A stretch of 64,000 bases of DNA from CAKZNE01 sp002695025 (GTDB lineage Bacteria; Bacteroidota; Bacteroidia; Flavobacteriales; Schleiferiaceae), in NCBI GenBank assembly GCA_913043285.1, contig CAJWML010000008.1, forward strand, positions 1 through 64,000, written 5' to 3'. Below are positions 15,480 to 23,077 of this stretch, piece after piece. The notes beneath the pieces are model-generated. The model saw only the letters and a program-made list of their open reading frames with translations, did no database searches and was not told where the DNA came from. The translations under genes were made by a program, and so were the position numbers. Position 1 is the stretch's first letter, and each line of letters begins with the position of its first letter.

Positions 15480-17579
15480 CTACTGAAAGTTAATTGGCCG
15501 TGGCTTATCTGTCCAGTGAAAAGTAGCAGGTTTGAACTTTTTCATGTACTGACCAACTCCGTCATCTAAGACAATCGAATAAGGGCTCTCAAAATAGTTC
15601 CGGCCTGATTTCGAGCAGATCATTTCTTCGATAATCATAGAGGGTGCAATGAAGATTTGTTTGTTAGAAAGGCTTTCAATAAGGTCATTTTTAGATTCGT
15701 CCGCCTGTACTTCAAATTTCAATTTTTTCCCTTTAATGATCTCCATGTCAACATCGAGTTGAGTTACTCTTCTCTTAAAATACAAGACCCCATCACTCTG
15801 GATTACTTCGGACAAGACCGGAGTGGAAGATGCCTTGCCATTTGTCGAACAAAATTCTTGCTGTTGTTTTAGCCACGTTTTAAAGGCTTCTCTTTCGGTC
15901 GGAATAATTCCACATTGGCTAAACCAGTTATTTAAATCTGATACATGACCGACTATGCTTATTCTTAACTCTTTGTCTTCTATATCCCATGCTAAAGTGA
16001 ATGATAGCACCTCTTGATTGTTTCTTTTATGTAAGGACTCGATGATCATTTTAAGGGCTTCAATGGTCTTGTTTATTAGGTGCTGCTTGTTGTCTGTTGA
16101 ATGATAGATACATGGAATGTTGATGTAGTAATCCTCTGGACACATGTACTTGCATCCATTAGGCATCTCAAGGTCTTCTCCAATACGGTTGAGCGCTTTT
16201 TTTACTTCAATGGTGAAATATTCAATCGCATCGTGCTGACCATCCTCTAAATGAATTACATCTGGTATTGACACATATCGGGTTCTGTCACCATGATCTT
16301 TTTTGGCATGATAGCTCACGAGCATACGTATCCCATCATCTTTACTTATGGAGTAAGGAATGTATTTCTCTAACGGGGTTTTTTCTTCCTCATGATTCGG
16401 AATTTGTTTAACTGCAGGTTTTGGAAGGTTAAAGTACTCGTAAATTTGTGGGTTTCCTTGCAGATAATTGGTAACAAGGGACTTCCATCGATCTAAAGAA
16501 AGTTTACCGTCTACCCTGAATAACTTTGTATAATTACTTCTTCGACCAAATTCGGTCATTTTGGAATCTAATCTCTCAATCATAAGGTCGGTTGAGTAGG
16601 CTCTAATTGCTCCGTCAAAATGTTGGAACTCCTTTTTATCCTTATTGTAAATGGAGTGAATGTATCTACAAGCATAAGTGTCGTTTAGTGTAGGTGCGGG
16701 TTCATCTTTAACTTCTTCTAATTCAAACTCATGCAATTCGTTATTTGCCTTCCAAAAGAACTCTGTTCGGTCAATATTGTAGTAAAGTCTTTCAAATTCA
16801 TCACTCTTATGAACTGTTAACCCCGGCTGAATGGATGAAATATTATCGTCATACTTCGGACCCCACCAATATTCAAATTCAAACGATTGGAGAAAAGACG
16901 GACTAAACCCAATAAAATCGGGATCGAGCTTGATCTTCGCTTTTAAGCCTTCTTCTTCACTTAGTCTCACCAGTTCATCCAGAAACATTGAATGAAAATT
17001 GTTGTAGTGAGATAAGGACTTCCGAAAATATGGGTGAGCTAAAACTGTTTTATTTGAAGATCTATCTTTGAAAATACCATATCCCAGGTATTCAAAATCA
17101 GCTAACAGAACTTCAATATCTATTAGGTTGTCCTTGTCATTCTCTACTTGTTGAGCCAATTTCGGATAAAATTTAAAAAGTACATCACTCTGATTGTAAA
17201 GAACTAAGTTGTTGTAGAAAAACTTTCCGATTGACTCATCAAACGTTTCATCCAGCTCTTCGATAAAATCTTTTTGGTGTGGTTCTATCGATTTTGTCAG
17301 CATGTTTAAGAAAAACGACCTTCTGGCATTATTGATATTTTCGAAATCAGCGTCACTTTCACCGATTAAGAAATACCCAACGGTCAGGGTTTTCTGAAAA
17401 TCAAAGTAAAGCCCCTTTGCGTAAGCCCAGCCAGTAGGTTTGTGCAAATCATGTGACATGTTGGATGGAATACCATAAATGGAAGACTGCCAAACTCCGT
17501 CTTCAAGAGCAGCAATTGAGAATTGAGTTCCATCTTTAGAAACTTGGTCTGAATTAAATATTGCAAAGTGACGCTTCAT
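15480..17579 (-). CDS. 699-residue protein of unknown function
   Basis: I do not recognise this protein. It is 699 residues long, has no signal peptide or membrane segment, and is rich in acidic, aromatic and Lys residues. The N terminus (KRHFAIFNSDQVSKDG, then PTGWAYAKGLYFDF) looks like a compact domain of about 100 residues. A charged linker near residue 390 (PNHEEEKTPLEKYIP) separates a C-terminal half of about 300 residues. I can see no nucleotide-binding loop or nuclease motif. It is co-oriented with the DUF4238 gene 16 bases downstream. The pair is A+T-rich: lines 16501 and 17041 are 35% and 27% G+C. The pair sits between two metal operons like inserted cargo. Confidence 0.8.
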   Translation of the reverse strand: MKRHFAIFNSDQVSKDGTQFSIAALEDGVWQSSIYGIPSNMSHDLHKPTGWAYAKGLYFDFQKTLTVGYFLIGESDADFENINNARRSFFLNMLTKSIEPHQKDFIEELDETFDESIGKFFYNNLVLYNQSDVLFKFYPKLAQQVENDKDNLIDIEVLLADFEYLGYGIFKDRSSNKTVLAHPYFRKSLSHYNNFHSMFLDELVRLSEEEGLKAKIKLDPDFIGFSPSFLQSFEFEYWWGPKYDDNISSIQPGLTVHKSDEFERLYYNIDRTEFFWKANNELHEFELEEVKDEPAPTLNDTYACRYIHSIYNKDKKEFQHFDGAIRAYSTDLMIERLDSKMTEFGRRSNYTKLFRVDGKLSLDRWKSLVTNYLQGNPQIYEYFNLPKPAVKQIPNHEEEKTPLEKYIPYSISKDDGIRMLVSYHAKKDHGDRTRYVSIPDVIHLEDGQHDAIEYFTIEVKKALNRIGEDLEMPNGCKYMCPEDYYINIPCIYHSTDNKQHLINKTIEALKMIIESLHKRNNQEVLSFTLAWDIEDKELRISIVGHVSDLNNWFSQCGIIPTEREAFKTWLKQQQEFCSTNGKASSTPVLSEVIQSDGVLYFKRRVTQLDVDMEIIKGKKLKFEVQADESKNDLIESLSNKQIFIAPSMIIEEMICSKSGRNYFESPYSIVLDDGVGQYMKKFKPATFHWTDKPRPINFQ

Positions 17580-17681
17580 ATCATTATTTGTTTACTAAAA
17601 CCACAAATTATTCTCCCCAAACTCTGGCACCTTATCGCTTTTGAAATGATGATCTACTTAATCAAAGGTGCCTTTCTTTTA

Positions 17682-17703
17682 GCTAAAGAGAAATGTCTTT
17701 AGC
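17682..17703. other. 8-bp hairpin at the end of the copB operon
   Basis: GCTAAAGA (17682-17689) and TCTTTAGC (17696-17703) form a perfect 8-bp stem with a 6-base loop. It lies just past the stop codon of the membrane-protein gene at 17709. No clear U-run follows on the minus-strand transcript, so it is a weak terminator or an RNA-stabilising hairpin. It also marks the upstream edge of the A+T-rich two-gene insert. Confidence 0.45.
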
Positions 17704-17708
17704 CTCAT

Positions 17709-18230
17709 TCACCTATTTACAATCCACTTAGTAAAAAAGAAAATAATAAGTGGTAAGAAACTGAATTGGAGCACTGGCGACAAGCCGACCTCAACCCAGG
17801 GGATTAATGGCATATCCTGGGCGTAGCTCCAGTTTCCGGCAGCGGTATGGCGCATTTCGGCCAGTATGGCTCCGATACCTCCTGCCAGGATGAGCCAGAA
17901 AACGCGTCTCCCTTTCATTTGCCCTATCCAATAAATATCCTTGTAAATAAGGGCGAATCCAAACCACAGTAGAATCACCATAAACATATCTGCAATAGAG
18001 GCAAGGCCACAAAAACTAATGTGTTCAAGGTCAAATACAAAACCTTCGTAGAGTGGCCCCTGCGCCACTTCCCATATCCAGTTTAGCCCGAACGCCAGCA
18101 GGGCTATTGCCCAGAGTGTTTTGTGAAACCGGTTTCGGTTCTTTACCAGCTTACTGAAATAGATATACCCCCACAGCACAAGGGAAAGGGCAATGACAGG
18201 TGTTACAAACAAATCCAGATTAAAATTCAT
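17709..18230 (-). CDS. five-helix membrane protein of unknown function
   Basis: This 173-residue protein has about five predicted membrane helices. I chose the ATG at 18228-18230, which overlaps the CopB stop codon (ATGA). A longer upstream frame would run inside the ATPase gene and has no membrane-protein character. Conserved-looking polar residues in or near helices include NWIWEVAQGPLYEGF and AEMRHTAAGNWSY. It matches no family I can name. Tight coupling to the copper ATPase suggests a role in copper handling or in membrane assembly of the pump, which is inference. Confidence 0.75.
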   Translation of the reverse strand: MNFNLDLFVTPVIALSLVLWGYIYFSKLVKNRNRFHKTLWAIALLAFGLNWIWEVAQGPLYEGFVFDLEHISFCGLASIADMFMVILLWFGFALIYKDIYWIGQMKGRRVFWLILAGGIGAILAEMRHTAAGNWSYAQDMPLIPWVEVGLSPVLQFSFLPLIIFFFTKWIVNR

Positions 18231-20293
18231 ACTTCTTTTGATTTTCGCATCTTCCCTTTCAGTAACTGTGCGTTGATTGCTACGATAATGGTACTTAAGC
18301 TCATGAAAACAGCCCCTACAGCAGGCCCCAATACAAATCCTGTTGAATACAGAACTCCTGCTGCCAATGGGATAGCAAAAGCATTGTAGCCGGTAGCCCA
18401 AACCAGATTTTGGATCATCTTGTTGTAAGTGGCCTTACCAAATAAAATCAGGTTCGCAATGTCTTGCGGATTGCTGTTCACCAAGATAATATCTGCCGTT
18501 TCTGCTGCTACATCAGTACCTGAGCCCACGGCAATTCCCACATCTGCCTGTGCCAGGGCAGGCGCATCGTTTACGCCATCGCCTGTCATTGCCACAAACT
18601 CACCCTTGCTTTGCAGTTCCTTTACGATGTCCACTTTTTGATGGGGCAGCACCTCAGAATAGTACCCGTCCAGTCCCAGTTCTTCCGATACAGCCTTGGC
18701 CACGGTTTCATTGTCACCTGTGGCCATCATTACTTTAATATTATTGTCTTTGAATGTTTTAATGGCCTCTGCACTTTCGGGTCGGATGGCATCTGCCAGG
18801 GCAATATAGCCCGCCAGCTTCTTTTCAATAATTACAAAAACTACCGTTTCGGCAGCACTGCCATAAGCCCCTTCGGGGATTTTAATGTTTTCATCTTTCA
18901 GGTAGCCTGGGCTTACCACTTTTACGTCCTTACCTTCCACCTTGGCTTCCACGCCCTTGCCGGTAATGGCATTGAAATTTTCTTGTGAGGGAATTTTTAC
19001 CTTGTCCTCCTTGGCTTTTTTGATGACACCCACCGCAATGGGGTGTTCCGAACTTTGCTCCAGTGCGCTGGAAAGGCGCAGAATTTCATCTTTGGAATAT
19101 TCACTGTCCACTGATTCAATGCGGGTTACCCCAAAATCACCTTTGGTTAGGGTTCCGGTTTTATCGAAAACCAGGGACGATATTTTCCTTGATTCTTCAA
19201 AGGCGGTGCGGTTGCGAATAAGTAAACCATTTTGGGCTGATATAGCCGTAGAGATGGCGACTACCAACGGGATGGCCAGGCCAAGGGCATGTGGACAGGC
19301 AATAACCATGACGGTTACCATTCTTTCCAGCGCATATACAAACGGGAAACCCAGGACTATCCAGGTGGCCAGAGTGCCAAAACCAACAGCAAGCGCAATG
19401 TAGGTGAGCCATTTGGCCGCCCGGTCCGAAAGGTTCTGCATTTTAGACTTGGTCTTCTGTGCTTCCTCCACCATTTTGATTACCTTATTCAGGTAACTGT
19501 CTTTCCCGGTGTGCTCTACCTTGGCCTTTAGCGAGCCATTGCCATTAATGGATCCTCCAATTACTTTTTGGTCCTTTCCTTTCTTTACCGGTTTAGATTC
19601 TCCGGTGAGCATAGACTCATTCAGGTAGCTCTCGCCCTCCACAATAACAGCATCGGCAGGTACTTTTTCCCCGGGTTTTATGAGGATAATATCACCCTTT
19701 TCCAGCTCTTCCAGCTTTACATCTTCCACGCTGTCACCCTTTACTCTATGAGCCTCAGCCGGCATCATACTTACCAAAAGCTGTAAAGCTTTGGAAGCAC
19801 CAAGTACCGACTTCATTTCCAACCAGTGGCCCAGAAGCATAATATCAATCAGAGTAGAAAGTTCCCAGAAAAAATCTTCACCCTCAAGCCCGAAAACAGT
19901 GGCGGTACTGTAGAAATAGGCCACACTGATAGCCAGCGAAATCAGCGTCATCATGGCCGGGCCCTTGGCTCTGATCTCGTCATAAAAGCCTTTTAAAAAA
20001 GGCCATCCACCCCAGAAGTAAACGATAGAGGAAAGTCCAAAGAGCCAAAATTTATTTCCCGGCAACATCCACTCATAGCCGAAAAACTCCTGTATCATAG
20101 GAGAAAATATGAGGATAGGTATGGTGAGGATGGTGGACACCCAGAAGCGTTTACGGAAGTCCTTGATCATCATTTTATGGTGATCATGCCCAGGCATTCC
20201 CATGGGAATGCTGCCGTGGTCGTGTTGCATTTTGCTGTGATCCATTTTGGAATGGTCCATTTTGTCGTGATTGTGATGTTCGTGATTTTCCAT
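18227..20293 (-). CDS. copB: copper-exporting P1B-3 ATPase CopB
   Basis: This 688-residue P-type ATPase has a Met/His-rich N terminus (residues 1-41, repeated DHSKM units) in place of HMA domains. The transmembrane metal site is CPH at residues 333-335, which defines the P1B-3 (CopB) group of copper exporters. The TGES loop (230-233), the phosphorylated Asp377 in DKTGT, an SEHP nucleotide-site motif and GDGVND are present, so the enzyme should be active. It probably moves copper from the cytoplasm to the periplasm. It follows the PPK2 gene by 5 bases and is translationally coupled to the membrane protein downstream. Confidence 0.95.
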   Translation of the reverse strand: MENHEHHNHDKMDHSKMDHSKMQHDHGSIPMGMPGHDHHKMMIKDFRKRFWVSTILTIPILIFSPMIQEFFGYEWMLPGNKFWLFGLSSIVYFWGGWPFLKGFYDEIRAKGPAMMTLISLAISVAYFYSTATVFGLEGEDFFWELSTLIDIMLLGHWLEMKSVLGASKALQLLVSMMPAEAHRVKGDSVEDVKLEELEKGDIILIKPGEKVPADAVIVEGESYLNESMLTGESKPVKKGKDQKVIGGSINGNGSLKAKVEHTGKDSYLNKVIKMVEEAQKTKSKMQNLSDRAAKWLTYIALAVGFGTLATWIVLGFPFVYALERMVTVMVIACPHALGLAIPLVVAISTAISAQNGLLIRNRTAFEESRKISSLVFDKTGTLTKGDFGVTRIESVDSEYSKDEILRLSSALEQSSEHPIAVGVIKKAKEDKVKIPSQENFNAITGKGVEAKVEGKDVKVVSPGYLKDENIKIPEGAYGSAAETVVFVIIEKKLAGYIALADAIRPESAEAIKTFKDNNIKVMMATGDNETVAKAVSEELGLDGYYSEVLPHQKVDIVKELQSKGEFVAMTGDGVNDAPALAQADVGIAVGSGTDVAAETADIILVNSNPQDIANLILFGKATYNKMIQNLVWATGYNAFAIPLAAGVLYSTGFVLGPAVGAVFMSLSTIIVAINAQLLKGKMRKSKEV

Positions 20294-20298
20294 GATAA

Positions 20299-21033
20299 TT
20301 ATTTTGATTGTGGATATGTAAGATTTAGTTGTTCAAGTGTTTCAAGCAATTTGTTGGCTACAAACCAGTTGCGGTACCAGCGCTTGTCGGCAGGTACAAT
20401 ATGCCAGGGCAAGTGGCTGCAGGCATTAATTAAGGTGTGATAAGCACTTCTATATTCATCCCAACGTTTGGGTACAAGTTCATCTTCCTTAGCATACTTC
20501 CATCTTTTGTGGGGTTTGGTTTTACGCTCTTCAATGCGCTTCTTCTGCTCTTCTTCTGATAGGTGGAGGTAAAATTTCAAAATCACCGTGTTATTGGCCC
20601 CCAGATGATGTTCCAGTTCATTGATCAGGTTGATGCGGTGCTTCAATACATCTTCAGAAAGGGTTTTCTCTACGGAAGGCACCAAAATATCTTCGTAATA
20701 GGACCGGTTAAATATCTTGATCATTCCTTTTTCGGGAAAATGCGGATAGATACGCCACAGGAAATCATGTTGGCGCTCGTCCTCAGTGGGTTTTTTAAAT
20801 GATTTGACCTGAACGCCCTGCGGATTCATGCTGCTGAATGCATGACGAATAGTTCCGTCTTTTCCCGAGGCATCAACTCCCTGCAAAATAATGAGGATGC
20901 TGTAGCGGCCATCCGCATAAAACTTATTCTGAAGTTGAAAGAGTTCTTTACGCAGCTTTTTCAAATTTTTCTTTGTCTTAGCTTTATGAGAATCCCCCGG
21001 TGGAAACGTATCTATTTTACTAAGGTCAATCAT
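20299..21033 (-). CDS. polyphosphate kinase 2 (PPK2), class III-like
   Basis: This 244-residue cytoplasmic enzyme uses polyphosphate to phosphorylate nucleotides. The Walker A loop GVDASGKDGT lies near residue 50, followed by HDFLWRIYPHFPEKG and FNRSYYEDILV, which contains a conserved Walker B-like segment. A lid region (RIEERKTKPHKRWKY) follows. The HDFLWR and FNRS(H/Y)YED signatures resemble class III PPK2, which converts AMP to ADP and ADP to ATP. The class call is from memory and needs alignment. The start overlaps the previous gene by one base (TGATG). The position before copB suggests ATP supply under metal stress. Confidence 0.9.
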   Translation of the reverse strand: MIDLSKIDTFPPGDSHKAKTKKNLKKLRKELFQLQNKFYADGRYSILIILQGVDASGKDGTIRHAFSSMNPQGVQVKSFKKPTEDERQHDFLWRIYPHFPEKGMIKIFNRSYYEDILVPSVEKTLSEDVLKHRINLINELEHHLGANNTVILKFYLHLSEEEQKKRIEERKTKPHKRWKYAKEDELVPKRWDEYRSAYHTLINACSHLPWHIVPADKRWYRNWFVANKLLETLEQLNLTYPQSK

Positions 21034-21353
21034 CAGTGACTTATTTTTAGTTTATGAATCATGGCCTCACTGAGGCTTTCGCTGTATGCCCCGTAAGCAT
21101 CCACCAACACGCCCTTGATTCCCCCTTTTCCACTAATTGCGTAAACTATACTATTGTCATCAGGATTGCTCATACCCTCAAAACGGTAAAAAGCATCTAC
21201 CTGAAAATCCTCAGGGTGCAGTTCAAGTTTCGAGGTGGTACATTCCAGGCAATGTGGCTTTAGGTTGAGGTCTTCTGTATAACCTTCTTGGCGAAGTCCG
21301 GAAATCGCCTGACTCAGGGTATCGTATACATTTTTTGAATTTGGTTTATCCAT
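21033..21353 (-). CDS. conserved small Bacteroidota protein (misnamed PRPP synthetase in databases)
   Basis: This is a 106-residue soluble protein. I chose the ATG at 21351-21353, which avoids overlap with the DUF302 gene. The conserved core reads CLEC, then FRFEGMSNPDD-type sequence (here YRFEGMSNPDDNS), VYAIS and GVLVDAYG. Relatives are common in Bacteroidota and are often labelled phosphoribosylpyrophosphate synthetase. At this length, and with no PRPP-binding loop, that label is not credible. The function is unknown. Two Cys (CLEC) could bind a metal. It lies between the DUF302 and PPK2 genes in the copB operon. Confidence 0.8.
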   Translation of the reverse strand: MDKPNSKNVYDTLSQAISGLRQEGYTEDLNLKPHCLECTTSKLELHPEDFQVDAFYRFEGMSNPDDNSIVYAISGKGGIKGVLVDAYGAYSESLSEAMIHKLKISH

Positions 21354-21363
21354 ACTATTTTGA

Positions 21364-21750
21364 TTAGAGATTATCAATTACCCTTTTTAACCGTAGCTGT
21401 ATCTCTTTCGCAATGCCCTCCAATTTATCATTTTCTACCGCTTGCATGGAGGCCACCGGATCTACTGCCGCCACTTCAATTTCCTTATCTCTTTGCTGCA
21501 CAATCACATTGCAGGGTAGCATGGCACCAATTTTATCTTCGGCCAGCAATGCTTTATGTGCAAAAGGTGGGTTACAAGCTCCAAGAATACGGTAGGGACG
21601 GAAATCTTCATCCAGCTTTTTCTTTAGTGTGGATTGCACGTCAATTTCGGTAAGCACACCAAAGCCTTCTTTCTTAAGCGCTTCGGTAACTTTTTCAATG
21701 ACTTCATCAAAACTTGAGTTTTGCATTGTAGTAGTGTGATAATACTTCAT
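21364..21750 (-). CDS. DUF302 domain protein
   Basis: This 128-residue soluble protein matches the DUF302 (TT1751-like) fold. Its conserved core is GVLTEIDVQ, then YRILGACNPPFAHKAL and GAMLPCNVIV. The paired Cys in GACNPP and LPCNV are typical of the family. DUF302 proteins are frequent next to copper and redox genes, and a thiol or metal chaperone role has been suggested but not shown. It is the first gene of the short block DUF302, small protein, PPK2, copB and membrane protein. It follows the APC permease gene after 19 bases. Confidence 0.9.
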   Translation of the reverse strand: MKYYHTTTMQNSSFDEVIEKVTEALKKEGFGVLTEIDVQSTLKKKLDEDFRPYRILGACNPPFAHKALLAEDKIGAMLPCNVIVQQRDKEIEVAAVDPVASMQAVENDKLEGIAKEIQLRLKRVIDNL

Positions 21751-21769
21751 AATAATCTTTTTTTGTGAT

Positions 21770-23074
21770 TTATATGTTTTCTTCGTTTGTACTCCTTAAA
21801 AACCAGCGCTCTCCGGCAAAAACCAGTACCATCAGTACCAAGGTCACGATTATAACCAGGATATCACTTGACGCTTTTATCCAGAGAAATGACCCCAATA
21901 CAACAAGGTCGAGCAAAATAGCAGTGATAACAATTGCACTATTGACATTTATTTTTTTCCTAAGATTTTTTAATACGCCCCATTGGAGTAGCACGTCCAT
22001 CGTTAAATAAAAAATAGCTCCCAGGGATGCAATTCGGTTCAGGTCGAAAAATGCGGTGAGCAAAATAGCGATAACTACAGTATAAACGAGCATATGTTTT
22101 TGCAATCGACCGGTCATCCCAAAGTGTTTATGAGGGATTAGGTTAATTTCAGTAAGCATAGCAGTCATTCTGGAAACGGCAAATATGCTGGCTATAACCC
22201 CCGAAATAGTAGCAACTATGGCAATACCCACCGTAAACCACAGTCCATATTTACCAAATGCAGGTTTGGAAGCTTCTGCGAGGGAAAAATCTTTGGCGGC
22301 TATAGTTTCGGGAATTGACAAATTGGCTGAAACTGCCAAGGCCACCAGCACATATACCAGGGTGCATAGAAAAAGCGAAATTATAATGGCACGTCCCACG
22401 TTTTTAGTAGGGTTCACAATCTCACCTCCACTGTTTGTGATGGTGGTAAAGCCTTTATAAGCCAGGATTGTAAAAGCTAAGGCTCCTATATAGCTGTATG
22501 TGGCATAGTCACCGGAGATGGAGGAAGGCAGGGCTTCACCAAAAGAAAAACCAGCTGCCCATAAGCCGGCAATAGCAAAGATGACAAGCCCCCCGATTTT
22601 GATTACTGCCATCATCAGGGAAGTTCGTCCGATCACCTTGTTACCGGAGATATTGATTAAAAAGGCAATCACCAATAATAAAACACCCAAAATAGATATC
22701 CAAATACTGTTTTCTTCTACATCGAAAAGCTGTAGGGTATACGCTCCAAAAGTTCGGGCCACTAGGCTTTCCCCAATCACCATTGAAAAAGCCATTAAAA
22801 GGGATCCTGCTGCTGTGAATGTGCCCGGGCCATAAGCCATTTTCAAGTACATTGCAATGCCACCCGCTGACGGGTAAGCATTAGATAACTTTATGTAAGC
22901 ATAGGCACTAAAACCAGAGATAACCGCTCCCACTAAAAAGGCTAACGGGAACAAAACCCCTGAAAGTTCAGCTACCTGACCCAGCAGGGCAAAAATACCG
23001 GCCCCTATCATAACCCCGGTACCCAGTGCCACAGCTCCGGTTAAGCTCAGGCTGTTTTTCTTGTAATCATCCAT
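21770..23074 (-). CDS. APC-family amino acid permease
   Basis: This 434-residue integral membrane protein has about 12 hydrophobic helices. The first helix carries GVMIGAGIFALLG, the glycine-rich GxGIF motif that binds the amino-acid backbone in APC transporters. A later SNAYPSAGG segment is also typical. The substrate is not evident. It starts 3 bases after the multicopper oxidase gene ends, so the two are co-transcribed. Transport of a metal-chelating or stress-related amino acid would fit the context, but this is inference. Confidence 0.9.
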   Translation of the reverse strand: MDDYKKNSLSLTGAVALGTGVMIGAGIFALLGQVAELSGVLFPLAFLVGAVISGFSAYAYIKLSNAYPSAGGIAMYLKMAYGPGTFTAAGSLLMAFSMVIGESLVARTFGAYTLQLFDVEENSIWISILGVLLLVIAFLINISGNKVIGRTSLMMAVIKIGGLVIFAIAGLWAAGFSFGEALPSSISGDYATYSYIGALAFTILAYKGFTTITNSGGEIVNPTKNVGRAIIISLFLCTLVYVLVALAVSANLSIPETIAAKDFSLAEASKPAFGKYGLWFTVGIAIVATISGVIASIFAVSRMTAMLTEINLIPHKHFGMTGRLQKHMLVYTVVIAILLTAFFDLNRIASLGAIFYLTMDVLLQWGVLKNLRKKINVNSAIVITAILLDLVVLGSFLWIKASSDILVIIVTLVLMVLVFAGERWFLRSTNEENI

Positions 23075-23077
23075 CGT

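Noticed and set aside
21033..21353. PRPP synthetase function for the 106-residue protein
   Set aside because: It is too short, has no PRPP or ATP loop, and the name is a database carry-over.
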